A DNA stretch of 47,409 nt from a bacterium (GTDB lineage: Bacteria > Vulcanimicrobiota > Xenobia > Xenobiales > JADMJV01). The notes below the pieces were generated by a model. That model saw nothing but the letters and a program-made list of their open reading frames with translations, had not been told where the DNA came from and did not search any database. The position numbers were made by a program, and so were the translations under genes. The stretch spans positions 1 through 47,409 of the forward strand of contig JASBRJ010000385.1 of assembly GCA_030149525.1 (NCBI GenBank), written 5' to 3'. Within the stretch, counting starts at the first letter, position 1, and the number at the start of each line of letters is the position of its first letter. This document shows, one piece after another, positions 33,006 through 41,590 of this stretch.

Positions 33006-34037
33006 CTGAAGACCACAACCACTGAAGACCCGCTGGACCGTTATAGAAATCAGGCCGTAGTGAAATTTGGCCTACTTTCGTTGGCATTTATGTTGCCCTT
33101 CGCCGCTCTCGGCTTCTACCAGCGCTCCCTTCCCCGGGGTGTTGTTGTAACTTTGCTTTGTCTTGCTCTCGGGGTAAACAGCTATCGCGCTTCTCGCCGG
33201 CGCCCTCTGGTCATATCTCAGGAGGGCCTCTATATTCTGATGCTTGTGGCCATGAGCGTGGGCTTCAACGAAATGAGCCTGGCCGCAACCTTTTGGTGCT
33301 ATCCGCTCCCGTTATACTTTCTGTTCACGGTTCGACAACGTCTGAGCAATCTTGTCGCGGGAACATGGTTGCTCTTCGTGACCTCTCAATGCTTTGCCAG
33401 GTTGGATATGGAGATAGCCCTCAGGGTCAGTCTTACTCTGGCACTGGTGATGCTCATGGGCCGAACTTACGTCTCTATGATCGACGAACTGAGAGAAAGC
33501 CTCCGTAAACAGGCTTTCATCGACCCTCTGACAGGGCTCTATAACCGAAACACCTTGCACAAAAAGCTCGTCCATTGTCGAGAACGGCTCAACCGAGGCC
33601 AGGAAAAAGCCTCCATCTGCCTTCTGGATATCGATCATTTCAAGAGAGTGAACGATCTCTTCGGCCATCGAGAAGGCGACGTCACCTTGCAGAAGGTGGC
33701 TCACACCACACTCTCCAGGATGCGAAAAATTGACGATGTCTTTCGTTTCGGAGGAGAAGAGTTTCTGGTACTCCTCAGCAACGCGGACGCCTCTGAGGCG
33801 GCCGCCGCAGGTGAGTCTCTACGAGCCCTCATTGAAGATGAGTGCGAACGACCCGATGGAGTCCCCGTCACAGTGAGTATCGGAATTGCCGAATTGGAAG
33901 CCGGGGAGTCGATTCAAAGCTGGCTTCATCGAGCCGATCTTGCTCTCTATGAGGCAAAAAACACAGGCCGAAACCGAGTCGCCGTGGCCCCCCCGAACCC
34001 TGCGTCTCCGGCGCTCAAGCCGGCTGCCGGTAGCTGA
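33006..34037 (+). CDS. membrane diguanylate cyclase (GGDEF)
   Basis: Five or six transmembrane segments precede a GGDEF domain. The active loop reads GGEEF (FRFGGEEFLVLLS), preceded five residues before by RKID, a complete RxxD allosteric I-site, so c-di-GMP synthesis with product inhibition is expected. The conserved LTGLYNRNTL and DIDHFKRVNDLFGH segments are intact. I propose a rare CTG start at 33006, because AAGGAG at 32993-32998 is 7 nt upstream and the leader LKTTTTEDPLDRYRNQAVVKFG reads as protein. GTG 33060 is the only standard start near the frame beginning and has no ribosome-binding site. Its sensory input is unknown. Confidence 0.85.
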   Translation: MKTTTTEDPLDRYRNQAVVKFGLLSLAFMLPFAALGFYQRSLPRGVVVTLLCLALGVNSYRASRRRPLVISQEGLYILMLVAMSVGFNEMSLAATFWCYPLPLYFLFTVRQRLSNLVAGTWLLFVTSQCFARLDMEIALRVSLTLALVMLMGRTYVSMIDELRESLRKQAFIDPLTGLYNRNTLHKKLVHCRERLNRGQEKASICLLDIDHFKRVNDLFGHREGDVTLQKVAHTTLSRMRKIDDVFRFGGEEFLVLLSNADASEAAAAGESLRALIEDECERPDGVPVTVSIGIAELEAGESIQSWLHRADLALYEAKNTGRNRVAVAPPNPASPALKPAAGS

Positions 34038-34529
34038 TGAAACAGCGAAGCTGAAGGAAGTCTCCTTTCATCGGCCCAACCTTGCGGTTGTGACCAGAAC
34101 TCTTCAAAACCGGGCGATGTTCATCACCCTCCTTGCCTGCGCTCTCATAATCGCCTGGTTCGGTCACGACATTTTTCGCACCGACTATCATCGTGAACTG
34201 GGGCAGGCCTCCTGGGACACAGGTTCTTGGCGAAGCCAGGTCGACGACTCTTCCGAGCTAACGAATCTGACTGTTCTGCCAACGAGCCTATTCCGTTGGG
34301 TGGCGCCGAGAGTGGTTATCGAGCCGTTCACATCACCGGTGGAGGACAAACCTTGTCCACTCCTAGCAATACCCTTCTGCCTGAGCATTCCCCGACCACC
34401 GCCGGCCTGTCTTCCCTCCTAAACCACCATGCCTCCACCGACCTCAACGCAGTCGGTACATTCCGGCAGGCTGAGGAAGCGCCCACTTCTCCGACAGCAT
34501 CAGCCCGCCCCCAAAAAGGAAAGAATCCA
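34038..34529 (+). other. 492-bp stretch between diguanylate cyclase and CDF gene
   Basis: The region has two overlapping plus-strand open frames. One (about 34090-34422) reads as a short membrane protein. The other is open from 34227 into the CDF gene and would add 101 low-complexity residues (Ser/Thr/Pro-rich) to it. A supported CDF start at 34530 leaves that second frame as doubtful. I see no terminator or repeat here. Confidence 0.35.
34090..34422 (+). CDS. possible small membrane protein
   Basis: A 110-residue frame from GTG 34090 with one strong transmembrane segment (MFITLLACALIIAWFGHDIF; its internal ATG at 34117 is an alternative start) and a soluble C-terminal part. The last third (LLAIPFCLSIPRPPPACLPS) reads less like real protein, and the overlap with the frame leading into the CDF gene leaves a frameshift possibility. 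The gene, if real, would lie between the diguanylate cyclase and the CDF transporter. Confidence 0.35.
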   Translation: MTRTLQNRAMFITLLACALIIAWFGHDIFRTDYHRELGQASWDTGSWRSQVDDSSELTNLTVLPTSLFRWVAPRVVIEPFTSPVEDKPCPLLAIPFCLSIPRPPPACLPS

Positions 34530-35408
34530 ATGAACTACGGAATACTCGCTATTGTAGCGGCTGTGGTAACTTTGGCCATAAAGTTCTACGCTGCCTGGCT
34601 CACGAACTCCGTCGGACTGTTCTCCGACGCCATGGAATCCATCGTCAATGTGGTGACCTCGATCTTGCTCGTTGTCCTGTTGAGAATCGCCCAATCCCCA
34701 CCGGACGACGACCACCCTCACGGCCACGACAAAGCCGAGTACTTCGCCAACGCTGTTCAGGGCGTTCTCGTTCTGCTGGCGGGTGCGGGTATCGCCCTGG
34801 CCTCACTGAAGCGATATCTGTCGCCTGTACCGCTAGTAGACGGTTGGCACGGCCTCTCTTTGAGTGTCCTCGCCGGGGTTATCAATCTGCTCTCCGCCCA
34901 ACTCCTCCTGAAGGCGGGTGAACAGACTCGCTCAGCGGCTCTCAAAGGGGAAGCCTCCCACCTCATGAGTGACGTCTGGACGTCGGTTGCCGTGCTCCTG
35001 GGGGTTGGCCTGGTCTACCTCACAGGATACCAGTGGCTCGACCCTTTGACCGCAGCGGTTCTCAGCGTGGTGGTTCTCCATACCGGTTGGCAATTGCTCA
35101 AACAGTTCGTGGCCGGGATGATGGACTCTTCCGTCACTCCTGAAACACAGGAAAAACTGGAATCTATCCTGGAGGAATTCAAGACCGAACAGGGCATCGA
35201 CTACCACGCCCTTCGGACCCGGGTTTCAGGAGCCAGAACCTTCGTCTCCGTCCACATCCTGGTACCCGGAGATTGGTCGGTCCATAAGGGGCACGATCTG
35301 ATCGACCGAATAGAAGGCGATATTCAAGAACAACTGACAGGAAGTTCCGTCATCACACACCTCGAACCGTTGGAATCCAAAAAGTCTTTTCAGGATATCG
35401 ATCTGTGA
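34530..35408 (+). CDS. cation diffusion facilitator (CDF) metal transporter
   Basis: A 292-residue cation-diffusion-facilitator transporter with a cytoplasmic C-terminal domain. The TM2 metal site reads LFSDAMESIVNVV, and TM5 has HLMSDVWTS (HxxxD). The HPHGHDKAEYFAN loop follows TM3. These proteins export divalent metals (Zn, Fe, Mn or Co) as proton antiporters. The DAMES-type TM2 motif, with Glu and Asn at positions usually His and Asp, belongs to a common subgroup, and I cannot name the metal. ATG 34530 has AAAGGAAAG about 8 nt upstream. The stop shares 4 nt with the PepSY gene (GTGA). Confidence 0.85.
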   Translation: MNYGILAIVAAVVTLAIKFYAAWLTNSVGLFSDAMESIVNVVTSILLVVLLRIAQSPPDDDHPHGHDKAEYFANAVQGVLVLLAGAGIALASLKRYLSPVPLVDGWHGLSLSVLAGVINLLSAQLLLKAGEQTRSAALKGEASHLMSDVWTSVAVLLGVGLVYLTGYQWLDPLTAAVLSVVVLHTGWQLLKQFVAGMMDSSVTPETQEKLESILEEFKTEQGIDYHALRTRVSGARTFVSVHILVPGDWSVHKGHDLIDRIEGDIQEQLTGSSVITHLEPLESKKSFQDIDL

Positions 35409-36457
35409 TCAACCGCGCTACTCTGGCCAAAATTCACCGCTTCCTGGGCCTCACCCTGGGCCTCGTCTTTGCCCTCATGTGCTGTACCGGCATGATTCTC
35501 GCTTTGGAAGATGATCTGGTGGACTATCTGGACCGCGATCTCAAACAATCCGGCACCTTTCAGTCCCTGGAGAAAGTCTATCTGGCGGCGTCCCAACAAC
35601 TTCAACCAGGGGAACGGGTGGGTCGAATCTATCTGCAGACCAACTCGGTAAGAATCCAGTCGAAGTCTCCCTCTCGAATTCTTTATTTTGATCTGGAGGA
35701 CGGGCACTATCTCGGCCAGGGGACCCAATTTCTTAACAATGTCCTTTATCTCCACCGGCAGCTTCTTCTTGGCAACTTCGGCAGAATGTTTACCATGTCT
35801 ACGGCTCTCGCTCTTCTGTTTCTCACCCCCTCCGGACTCTCCATGTGGTGGCCGAGAAAGCTGAAGAACCTCTCCAAAAACCTGAAGATAAAGACAGGAG
35901 GCTCCAAGCGGCGACTCCTGTTCGACATCCACCGGGTCGGCGGCGCCTACGTTGCTGTCCCCCTCTTTCTCATCGCCCTCACCGGACTCAACTTCAGTTT
36001 ACTCAAGAGCCCCTACCAGAGCGCTGTCTACTTTCTCACGGGGTCCGGGCCGCTTCCCAAACCGGCCCCCGTTGAGGCCTCCCACAACTCCCCCATATCC
36101 TTCCAACAGGCCATCAAGATCTCCCGACAAGCTCTTCCCAAAGCCACCCCCACCGAACTCCACCCCCCGGCCAAGGCCGGCTCTCCCATTGTCGTTAGGC
36201 TTCTCCAACCCGGAGCAGCCGGACCCAGTATCGTGACCATGCACCCAACCACGGGTGAGATTCTTCTGACTCAGGACACAGAGACTATGCCGTTAGGACA
36301 CAAGCTCACCAGAACCTGGCTCTACCCCTTCCATTCAGCTCGCCTCTTCGGCCGACCTCACCAAATCCTCTGGGTCATGATCGTGTTCACCGGCTTGCTC
36401 CTGCCCCTTACGGGTATGCGTCTGTGGTGGACCAAAAGAGGCAAGAAGGAAAGCTGA
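35405..36457 (+). CDS. PepSY-associated membrane protein
   Basis: A 350-residue product starting at GTG 35405. It has the PepSY-TM architecture (PF03929): a first helix with HRFLGLTLGLVFALMCCTGMILA, a periplasmic PepSY-like segment, further helices after LYLHRQLLLGNFGRMFTMST and IHRVGGAYVAVPLFLIALTGLNF, and a last helix near LWVMIVFTGLLLPLTGMRLWW. Such proteins often accompany iron or metal uptake. The neighbouring, translationally coupled CDF transporter is consistent with a metal-related role. Function is inferred from context only. Confidence 0.8.
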   Translation: MINRATLAKIHRFLGLTLGLVFALMCCTGMILALEDDLVDYLDRDLKQSGTFQSLEKVYLAASQQLQPGERVGRIYLQTNSVRIQSKSPSRILYFDLEDGHYLGQGTQFLNNVLYLHRQLLLGNFGRMFTMSTALALLFLTPSGLSMWWPRKLKNLSKNLKIKTGGSKRRLLFDIHRVGGAYVAVPLFLIALTGLNFSLLKSPYQSAVYFLTGSGPLPKPAPVEASHNSPISFQQAIKISRQALPKATPTELHPPAKAGSPIVVRLLQPGAAGPSIVTMHPTTGEILLTQDTETMPLGHKLTRTWLYPFHSARLFGRPHQILWVMIVFTGLLLPLTGMRLWWTKRGKKES

Positions 36458-36480
36458 AACGAGGGCTCTATTGGTAGCCT

Positions 36481-37335
36481 ATGAACTACGGCAACACCAC
36501 TCCCTCCATGGTCGGCCTGGCCATGAAAGAAATGGTACGACGAGCTATCCGAGAGATTCGGAACCAACGATTCGTCTTCGATGCGTCGCACAAAGCGAGT
36601 CTGGACGACGGCTCCATGACCGACCTCGTCACCACGGCCGATCTGGCGGCTCAGAAGATCTACTTAAGAGTTATTAAGAACTGCTTTCCAGATTACGGAG
36701 TGATAGCCGAGGAAGAAGAGCTACGTGTTCCGTGTCAGGCTCAAAATCGGAATCTCTGCTTCACTATCGATCCTTTAGACGGCACCAAGGCGTTCGCCCG
36801 TCGCCAGTCTGCAGGCGTGGGAACAATGATTGCGCTCCTGGACAATCGCAACGTCCTGTCGGCTTACGTGGGGGATGTCATGACTCAGGAGATTTACGGC
36901 TTTCGACCCGAGTCTCATTGGGTTTACCGGATCAGCGAATATGATGTGGCCGAGTCTCTGCAAAAGGCCGAAGTCCCTATTGAGAAGGCGTATCTCCTCC
37001 TACGAGATCAGCCTAAAAACTATCCCCCGTCCCTGGCTCGCATGATCGACAGATTTTGCGGAGTCGATGTTGAGGGCGGAAGTATCGGGATCAGTTTCGC
37101 CAGGCTATGGAAACGAGAGGTCGAGGCCATCCTCACCGGCTTCTACTTTGCTACTCCTTGGGACTCTGCGCCCATCATCGGCATCTCACGAAAGCTGGGT
37201 TATCGCTTCGCTCAGATCGACCCGGATGGGACTATCCGAGAAATTGAGCTTCAGCCCCCTTTAGAACCGGCCAAAAACGATCACTATCTCCTGGTGGCGG
37301 GCGACCAGGTTATGAGAGAGCTTGGACTCCCTTAA
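36481..37335 (+). CDS. inositol-monophosphatase/CysQ-family phosphatase
   Basis: A 284-residue enzyme of the FIG superfamily. Motif 1 reads FTIDPLDGTKAF, motif 2 lies near the C-terminus as FATPWDSAPIIGI, and upstream GVIAEEEE provides the metal-binding carboxylate. LVTTADLAAQK matches the 'D.VT.AD' start. These Mg-dependent, Li-sensitive enzymes remove phosphate from inositol phosphate, 3'-phosphoadenosine 5'-phosphate (CysQ type) or fructose bisphosphate. The substrate cannot be fixed here. The gene is 23 nt downstream of the PepSY gene. The end overlaps purN (convergent) by 26 nt. Confidence 0.85.
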   Translation: MNYGNTTPSMVGLAMKEMVRRAIREIRNQRFVFDASHKASLDDGSMTDLVTTADLAAQKIYLRVIKNCFPDYGVIAEEEELRVPCQAQNRNLCFTIDPLDGTKAFARRQSAGVGTMIALLDNRNVLSAYVGDVMTQEIYGFRPESHWVYRISEYDVAESLQKAEVPIEKAYLLLRDQPKNYPPSLARMIDRFCGVDVEGGSIGISFARLWKREVEAILTGFYFATPWDSAPIIGISRKLGYRFAQIDPDGTIREIELQPPLEPAKNDHYLLVAGDQVMRELGLP

Positions 37336-37876
37336 CCATACCCTCCACAACCGATACCAGCAGTCGGTGTTCGGCACTGTGCATACGTTCTTCCAACTCA
37401 GCCAGGGTATCAGTGGGTTTTATCTCCACCTCGGAAACCCCCAGGACTTCGCCCACATCCACTTCCAAGGTCACTCGGTGAACCATACAGCCGGTCCGGT
37501 CGACTCCATCTTCAAAGGCTCTCTTTATGGCGTGAGTGCCGGGATACTGTCCGGGTAGAGCCGGGTGAAGATTGATGGTTTGCCCCTGAAAAACATCCAG
37601 AAACCGGGCTCCCAGAATGTGCATCCACCCGGCCAGAACGACGAGATCAATGGCCTGCTGATTGAGATAGTCCGCCACCGCCTGATCGTAGATGTCTCGG
37701 CTAGAGTAGTTTGCTTTGAGCATGGAATGAGTGGGCACCCCGGCCTTCCGGGCCCGTTCAAGACCGAATGCCGACGCCTTGTTGGACACAACCAGCTGAA
37801 TATTCTCCCTCACGGAACTGTCCAGAAGAGCCTGAAGATTACTTCCGCTGCCGGATATCAAAACAGCTATTTTCAA
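37310..37876 (-). CDS. purN: phosphoribosylglycinamide formyltransferase
   Basis: A 188-residue enzyme that transfers a formyl group from 10-formyltetrahydrofolate to GAR (step 3 of de novo purine synthesis). The signatures are SGSGSNLQAL (residues 8-17), INLHPALPG with Asn102 and His104, and TGCMVHRVTLEVDVG with the catalytic Asp140, matching the Asn-His-Asp triad. It is the last gene of the purine operon, overlapping purM by 4 nt. The segment just after Asp140 (EVLGVSEVEI) differs from the usual 'GPII', but the catalytic triad is intact. Confidence 0.95.
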   Translation of the reverse strand: MKIAVLISGSGSNLQALLDSSVRENIQLVVSNKASAFGLERARKAGVPTHSMLKANYSSRDIYDQAVADYLNQQAIDLVVLAGWMHILGARFLDVFQGQTINLHPALPGQYPGTHAIKRAFEDGVDRTGCMVHRVTLEVDVGEVLGVSEVEIKPTDTLAELEERMHSAEHRLLVSVVEGMVKGVQALS

Positions 37877-38883
37877 GACTGAACCTCGACGGAGTGACCC
37901 TCGACGATTTCACCCAACTCAAAAAGCTCGGGCAGAAGAGAAAGCGCCTTCTCTCCATCCTCGGGTCTCAAGACGATCATCATACCGACTCCGAGGTTGA
38001 AGGCAGGCTCCATATCCTCGAACGATAACCCGCCCAACTCGGCGACGAGATCGAAAATCGGCGGGCGGGACAGACCTTTCAAAGACAACTTCGCTCCCAG
38101 GCCGTCGGGCAACACACGCTTGAAGTTGCCGCGTATTCCCCCGCCGGTCACATGAGCCAGACCTCTCACGGAGATTCCGCTCTCTCCCAGCGCCTTCACT
38201 TCGGAAAGATAACAACGGTGAACTTTGAGTAACTGCTCCCCGATGCTCTCACCGGCGTGGAGGTCGCGAATCCAATCCTTGTCCTGGAGAACCTTGCGGG
38301 CCAGGCTATACCCGTTGGTGTGTAAACCGGTGGAGGGCAGGCCGAAAACCTTATCACCGGCTTTAATTCCTGAGCCGGTGAGGAGACGCTCCTTCTCCAC
38401 CACCCCAACGATAGTGCCGGCCACTTCGTATCCGCCTTCGGCGTAAACCTTGCCCATCTCGGCGGTCTCACCGCCCAACAACGCCACACCGTTCTCGGCG
38501 CACGCTTTGGCCATACCTTTAACGATGTCGGCCACTTTGGAAGGCTCAAGTTTATGGCATCCGATGAAATCGAGAAAGAAGAGCGGTTCGGCTCCCTGTA
38601 CTAGAATATCGTTGATACAGTGATTGACCAGACACTGCCCCACGGTATCCCAGCGGTCCATCACCCGGGCCACTTCCACCTTGGTGCCAACTCCGTCGGT
38701 GGAGGCCACCAGAACAGGACCCTTCTTCTGCATCACAGCCGACAGATCGAACAATCCACCGAAGTCTCCCAACTTGGAAAGGACCTGGGGATTGAAGGTG
38801 GCCGAAACCGCCTCTTTCATAGACTCGACAGCTTCTTCGCCTGCAGCGATATCAACGCCCGCCTCTTTGTAAGCTTGACTCAT
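37873..38883 (-). CDS. purM: phosphoribosylformylglycinamidine cyclo-ligase
   Basis: A 336-residue AIR synthase. It has the AIR-synthase N- and C-terminal halves, with typical motifs GLFDLSAVMQKKGPVLVASTDGVGTKVEVA near residue 45, CLVNHCINDILVQGAEPLFFLDF, and GLHTNGYSLARK, followed by AHVTGGGIRGNFKRVLP. It converts FGAM to AIR with ATP. Length is normal. It overlaps purD and purN by 4 nt at each end, consistent with coupled translation. Confidence 0.95.
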   Translation of the reverse strand: MSQAYKEAGVDIAAGEEAVESMKEAVSATFNPQVLSKLGDFGGLFDLSAVMQKKGPVLVASTDGVGTKVEVARVMDRWDTVGQCLVNHCINDILVQGAEPLFFLDFIGCHKLEPSKVADIVKGMAKACAENGVALLGGETAEMGKVYAEGGYEVAGTIVGVVEKERLLTGSGIKAGDKVFGLPSTGLHTNGYSLARKVLQDKDWIRDLHAGESIGEQLLKVHRCYLSEVKALGESGISVRGLAHVTGGGIRGNFKRVLPDGLGAKLSLKGLSRPPIFDLVAELGGLSFEDMEPAFNLGVGMMIVLRPEDGEKALSLLPELFELGEIVEGHSVEVQS

Positions 38884-40115
38884 GGCACCGACCTTGAAAG
38901 CATGGCACCACCGATATCCTTGCGATGACAGGCCCCTTGAAATTGTATTTGAGAGACGATTTCGTAGGCGTTGGCTCCAGCCTCGGCAAGGTCCTCACCG
39001 CATCCCACCACGGCCAATACACGGCCTCCGTTGGTCACAACATCGTCGCCTTTGAGAGCAGTTCCGGCCTGAAAGACCAGTCCGCTGCAACTGTCCAGAC
39101 CTCTGATCTTAAAGCCTTTTTGATAAGCTCCGGGATAGCCCTCGGAGGCCAGAACCACGGTGGTCCAACTCTTGTTCCCCCAGCGAATGTGCTCCTCATT
39201 GAGAGACCTCTGGGCACAACTCAGCATCAACTGAGCGAGATTGCCTTCGAACTGAGGAAGAATCACCTGAGTCTCCGGATCCCCGAAGCGGCAATTGAAC
39301 TCCAGAACCTTGGGCCCGTCGGGGGTGAGTTTCAAACCGGCGTACAGCACACCCACGAACGGCGCACCGTCGTCGGCCAACCCCTTGAGAACAGGCTTGA
39401 TGACCTCTTCGCCAACTCGCTCTAACAGATCGTCTTCGATATCCACTACAGGGCTAATCGCTCCCATACCGCCGGTATTGGGGCCCTCGTCGTTCTCAAA
39501 ACGACGTTTATAGTCGCGAGCCGGGGGCATCAAGGCGAAGTTTTCACCGTCGCAAAAGCAGAGAACCGACAACTCTGGTCCTGGAAGGAACTCCTCCAGC
39601 AAGATGCGGTCGGTGGACCGGCAAAGTTCGGCAAAAAACTCGCAAGCCGGTTCCAGGTCTTCAAAAACTCCCACACCTTTGCCCGCGGCCAGTCCATCGT
39701 CTTTGATCACAACCGGCGTTCCGAACGCTTCCAGGTCTTCGGTTCGACCTTTGACCAGAACCTTATGACGAGCCGTGGGAACGCCGTATCGGTTCATCAA
39801 GTCTTTGGCGTACAGTTTGGAGGCTTCTATCCGGGCGGCTCGAGCCGACGGCCCAAAAACGGGCACTCCCTGAATCTTGTCGGCCAGGCCCTCCACTAGA
39901 GGGGCTTCCGGTCCAACCACCACGAGATCGTAGTCGCCGGCGGCCTCCAGAGGCTCACGCAACTCGCAAAAGCAACGGCATCGGCCCTCGGAGGCCTCCC
40001 AACGCGTGCCCCCGTTGCCGGGAGCCACTCCAACCTCAACCACACCTTCGGACCGGGAAAGAGCCCAGGCCAGAGCGTGTTCGCGCCCACCGGAGCCCAC
40101 GACCAAAATCTTCAT
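38880..40115 (-). CDS. purD: phosphoribosylamine--glycine ligase
   Basis: A 411-residue ATP-grasp enzyme that joins glycine to phosphoribosylamine to give GAR. It begins MKILVVGSGGREHALAWALSRSEGV and shows VVVGPEAPLVEGLAD, the VVIKDDGLAAGKGVGVFED lysine motif, LLEEFLPGPELSVL and the C-terminal metal site VLEFNCRFGDPETQVILPQF. Length is normal. It overlaps purF and purM by 4 nt each. Confidence 0.95.
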   Translation of the reverse strand: MKILVVGSGGREHALAWALSRSEGVVEVGVAPGNGGTRWEASEGRCRCFCELREPLEAAGDYDLVVVGPEAPLVEGLADKIQGVPVFGPSARAARIEASKLYAKDLMNRYGVPTARHKVLVKGRTEDLEAFGTPVVIKDDGLAAGKGVGVFEDLEPACEFFAELCRSTDRILLEEFLPGPELSVLCFCDGENFALMPPARDYKRRFENDEGPNTGGMGAISPVVDIEDDLLERVGEEVIKPVLKGLADDGAPFVGVLYAGLKLTPDGPKVLEFNCRFGDPETQVILPQFEGNLAQLMLSCAQRSLNEEHIRWGNKSWTTVVLASEGYPGAYQKGFKIRGLDSCSGLVFQAGTALKGDDVVTNGGRVLAVVGCGEDLAEAGANAYEIVSQIQFQGACHRKDIGGAMLSRSVP

Positions 40116-41590
40116 ATCGTCACCTTACTGGGAGTGGCCCACACCGCTTCAAGTTTCTGCTTCGTCTTCTCCCCGAAGAGGTCGTCGGGAACGGTGAGAG
40201 GATAGACTCCTGAGAAACAGGCGGAACAGTGTCCCCGTCGGTCTTCATCGCCCGACTTCACGATATCTAGCATGCCGTCCTCAGAGAGGTAGGCCAGACT
40301 GTCGGCCCCGATGTGGCTACGAATACGATCCACTTTGAGGCGGTAGGCGATGAGCTTCTCCTGGCTGGCCATATCCACCCCCAGAAAGCAAGGGTGGCGA
40401 ACAGGAGGTGAGGCCACCCGAACATGAACCTCCTTAGCACCCGCCGACCGCAGCAGCGCCACCAAAGGTCCCGCCGTGTTGCCGCGAACGATGGAATCGT
40501 CCACCATAACAACTCGTTTATCTTTCAAAACATGAGGAAGTGGATTGTATTTAAGCCCCACTCCCATCTTTCGAACATGATCGTCGGGTTCGATAAATGT
40601 CCGCCCGATGTAACGATTCTTAACCAGGCCGTCGGCAAACGGGATGCCCGTTCTATCAGCAAAGCCTTGAGCTGCCACCGTCGCCGAGTCGGGAACTCCG
40701 ATAACGATATCCGCTTCGGCCGGTGCCTCGTCGGCGAGTCGTCGTCCCATCTCAAAGCGGACACCATGAACGCTCTTCTCTTCGATGACAGAATCAGGGC
40801 GAGCTAGATAAACGTACTCGAAGACGCACAGAGCTTTTCGTTTGGGAGGCACGCCTTCAAAGGAGGTGAGACCGTTCTTATCAATGCGCACGATTTCACC
40901 CGGCTTCATCTCACGAATCGGCTTGGCACCGATAGTGGAGAAAGCACAAGTTTCCGAGGCCACCGCCCAACCGGTTTCAAACTCTGCCAACGATAAGGGG
41001 CGAATTCCCCTGGGATCTCTCACCGCGTAAATGGCGTTCCGGGTGAGAACGGCCAAACTGTAGGCTCCTTCGGCTACCGACATCAAGGCTCGAATGGACG
41101 TCACCCAGCGATCCTCCTCAGCGGGAAGATTGGAACTCCAAACATCGGGCGGAGCGGCCAGAATCTGAGTCAAGACTTCACTGTCGGTGGAGGAAGAGAG
41201 GCCCACTCCTCGCTCCATCAGAGCGTTCCGTAAAGCTGTGGTGTTCACCAGGTTACCGTTGTGCGCCACGGCCAGGGGGCCACTCATGGTCTCGATGCAA
41301 ACAGGCTGGAGGTTGCGCACATGATTTGAGCCTGTGGTGGAATAACGAGTGTGACCCACAGCCAGATGGCCCTGCAGCGGTTTCAAATTCTCCTCGTTGA
41401 ACACCTGACTCACCAGGCCTACGTTCTTATGTTGAGCGGCTCGAGCACCATCGCAGGTGACGATCCCCGCGCCCTCCTGGCCGCGATGTTGCAAGGCATA
41501 GAGAGCAAAGAACGTTGTCTTCGAAACGTTATGCCCGGGGGCGTAGATTCCGAAGACGCCGCACTCTTCTCTTGGTCCGGGTTCAATCAT
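40112..41590 (-). CDS. purF: amidophosphoribosyltransferase
   Basis: A 492-residue enzyme for the first committed step of purine synthesis. Maturation would remove nine residues to expose Cys10 (ECGVFGIYAPGHNVSKTTFFAL), the N-terminal nucleophile glutaminase. The glutaminase core includes LQHRGQEGAG, VGHTRYSTTG and ALRNALMERGV. The phosphoribosyltransferase half has VVMVDDSIVRGNT and LVALLRSAGAKEVHVR. Four-nt overlap with purC. Confidence 0.95.
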   Translation of the reverse strand: MIEPGPREECGVFGIYAPGHNVSKTTFFALYALQHRGQEGAGIVTCDGARAAQHKNVGLVSQVFNEENLKPLQGHLAVGHTRYSTTGSNHVRNLQPVCIETMSGPLAVAHNGNLVNTTALRNALMERGVGLSSSTDSEVLTQILAAPPDVWSSNLPAEEDRWVTSIRALMSVAEGAYSLAVLTRNAIYAVRDPRGIRPLSLAEFETGWAVASETCAFSTIGAKPIREMKPGEIVRIDKNGLTSFEGVPPKRKALCVFEYVYLARPDSVIEEKSVHGVRFEMGRRLADEAPAEADIVIGVPDSATVAAQGFADRTGIPFADGLVKNRYIGRTFIEPDDHVRKMGVGLKYNPLPHVLKDKRVVMVDDSIVRGNTAGPLVALLRSAGAKEVHVRVASPPVRHPCFLGVDMASQEKLIAYRLKVDRIRSHIGADSLAYLSEDGMLDIVKSGDEDRRGHCSACFSGVYPLTVPDDLFGEKTKQKLEAVWATPSKVTI

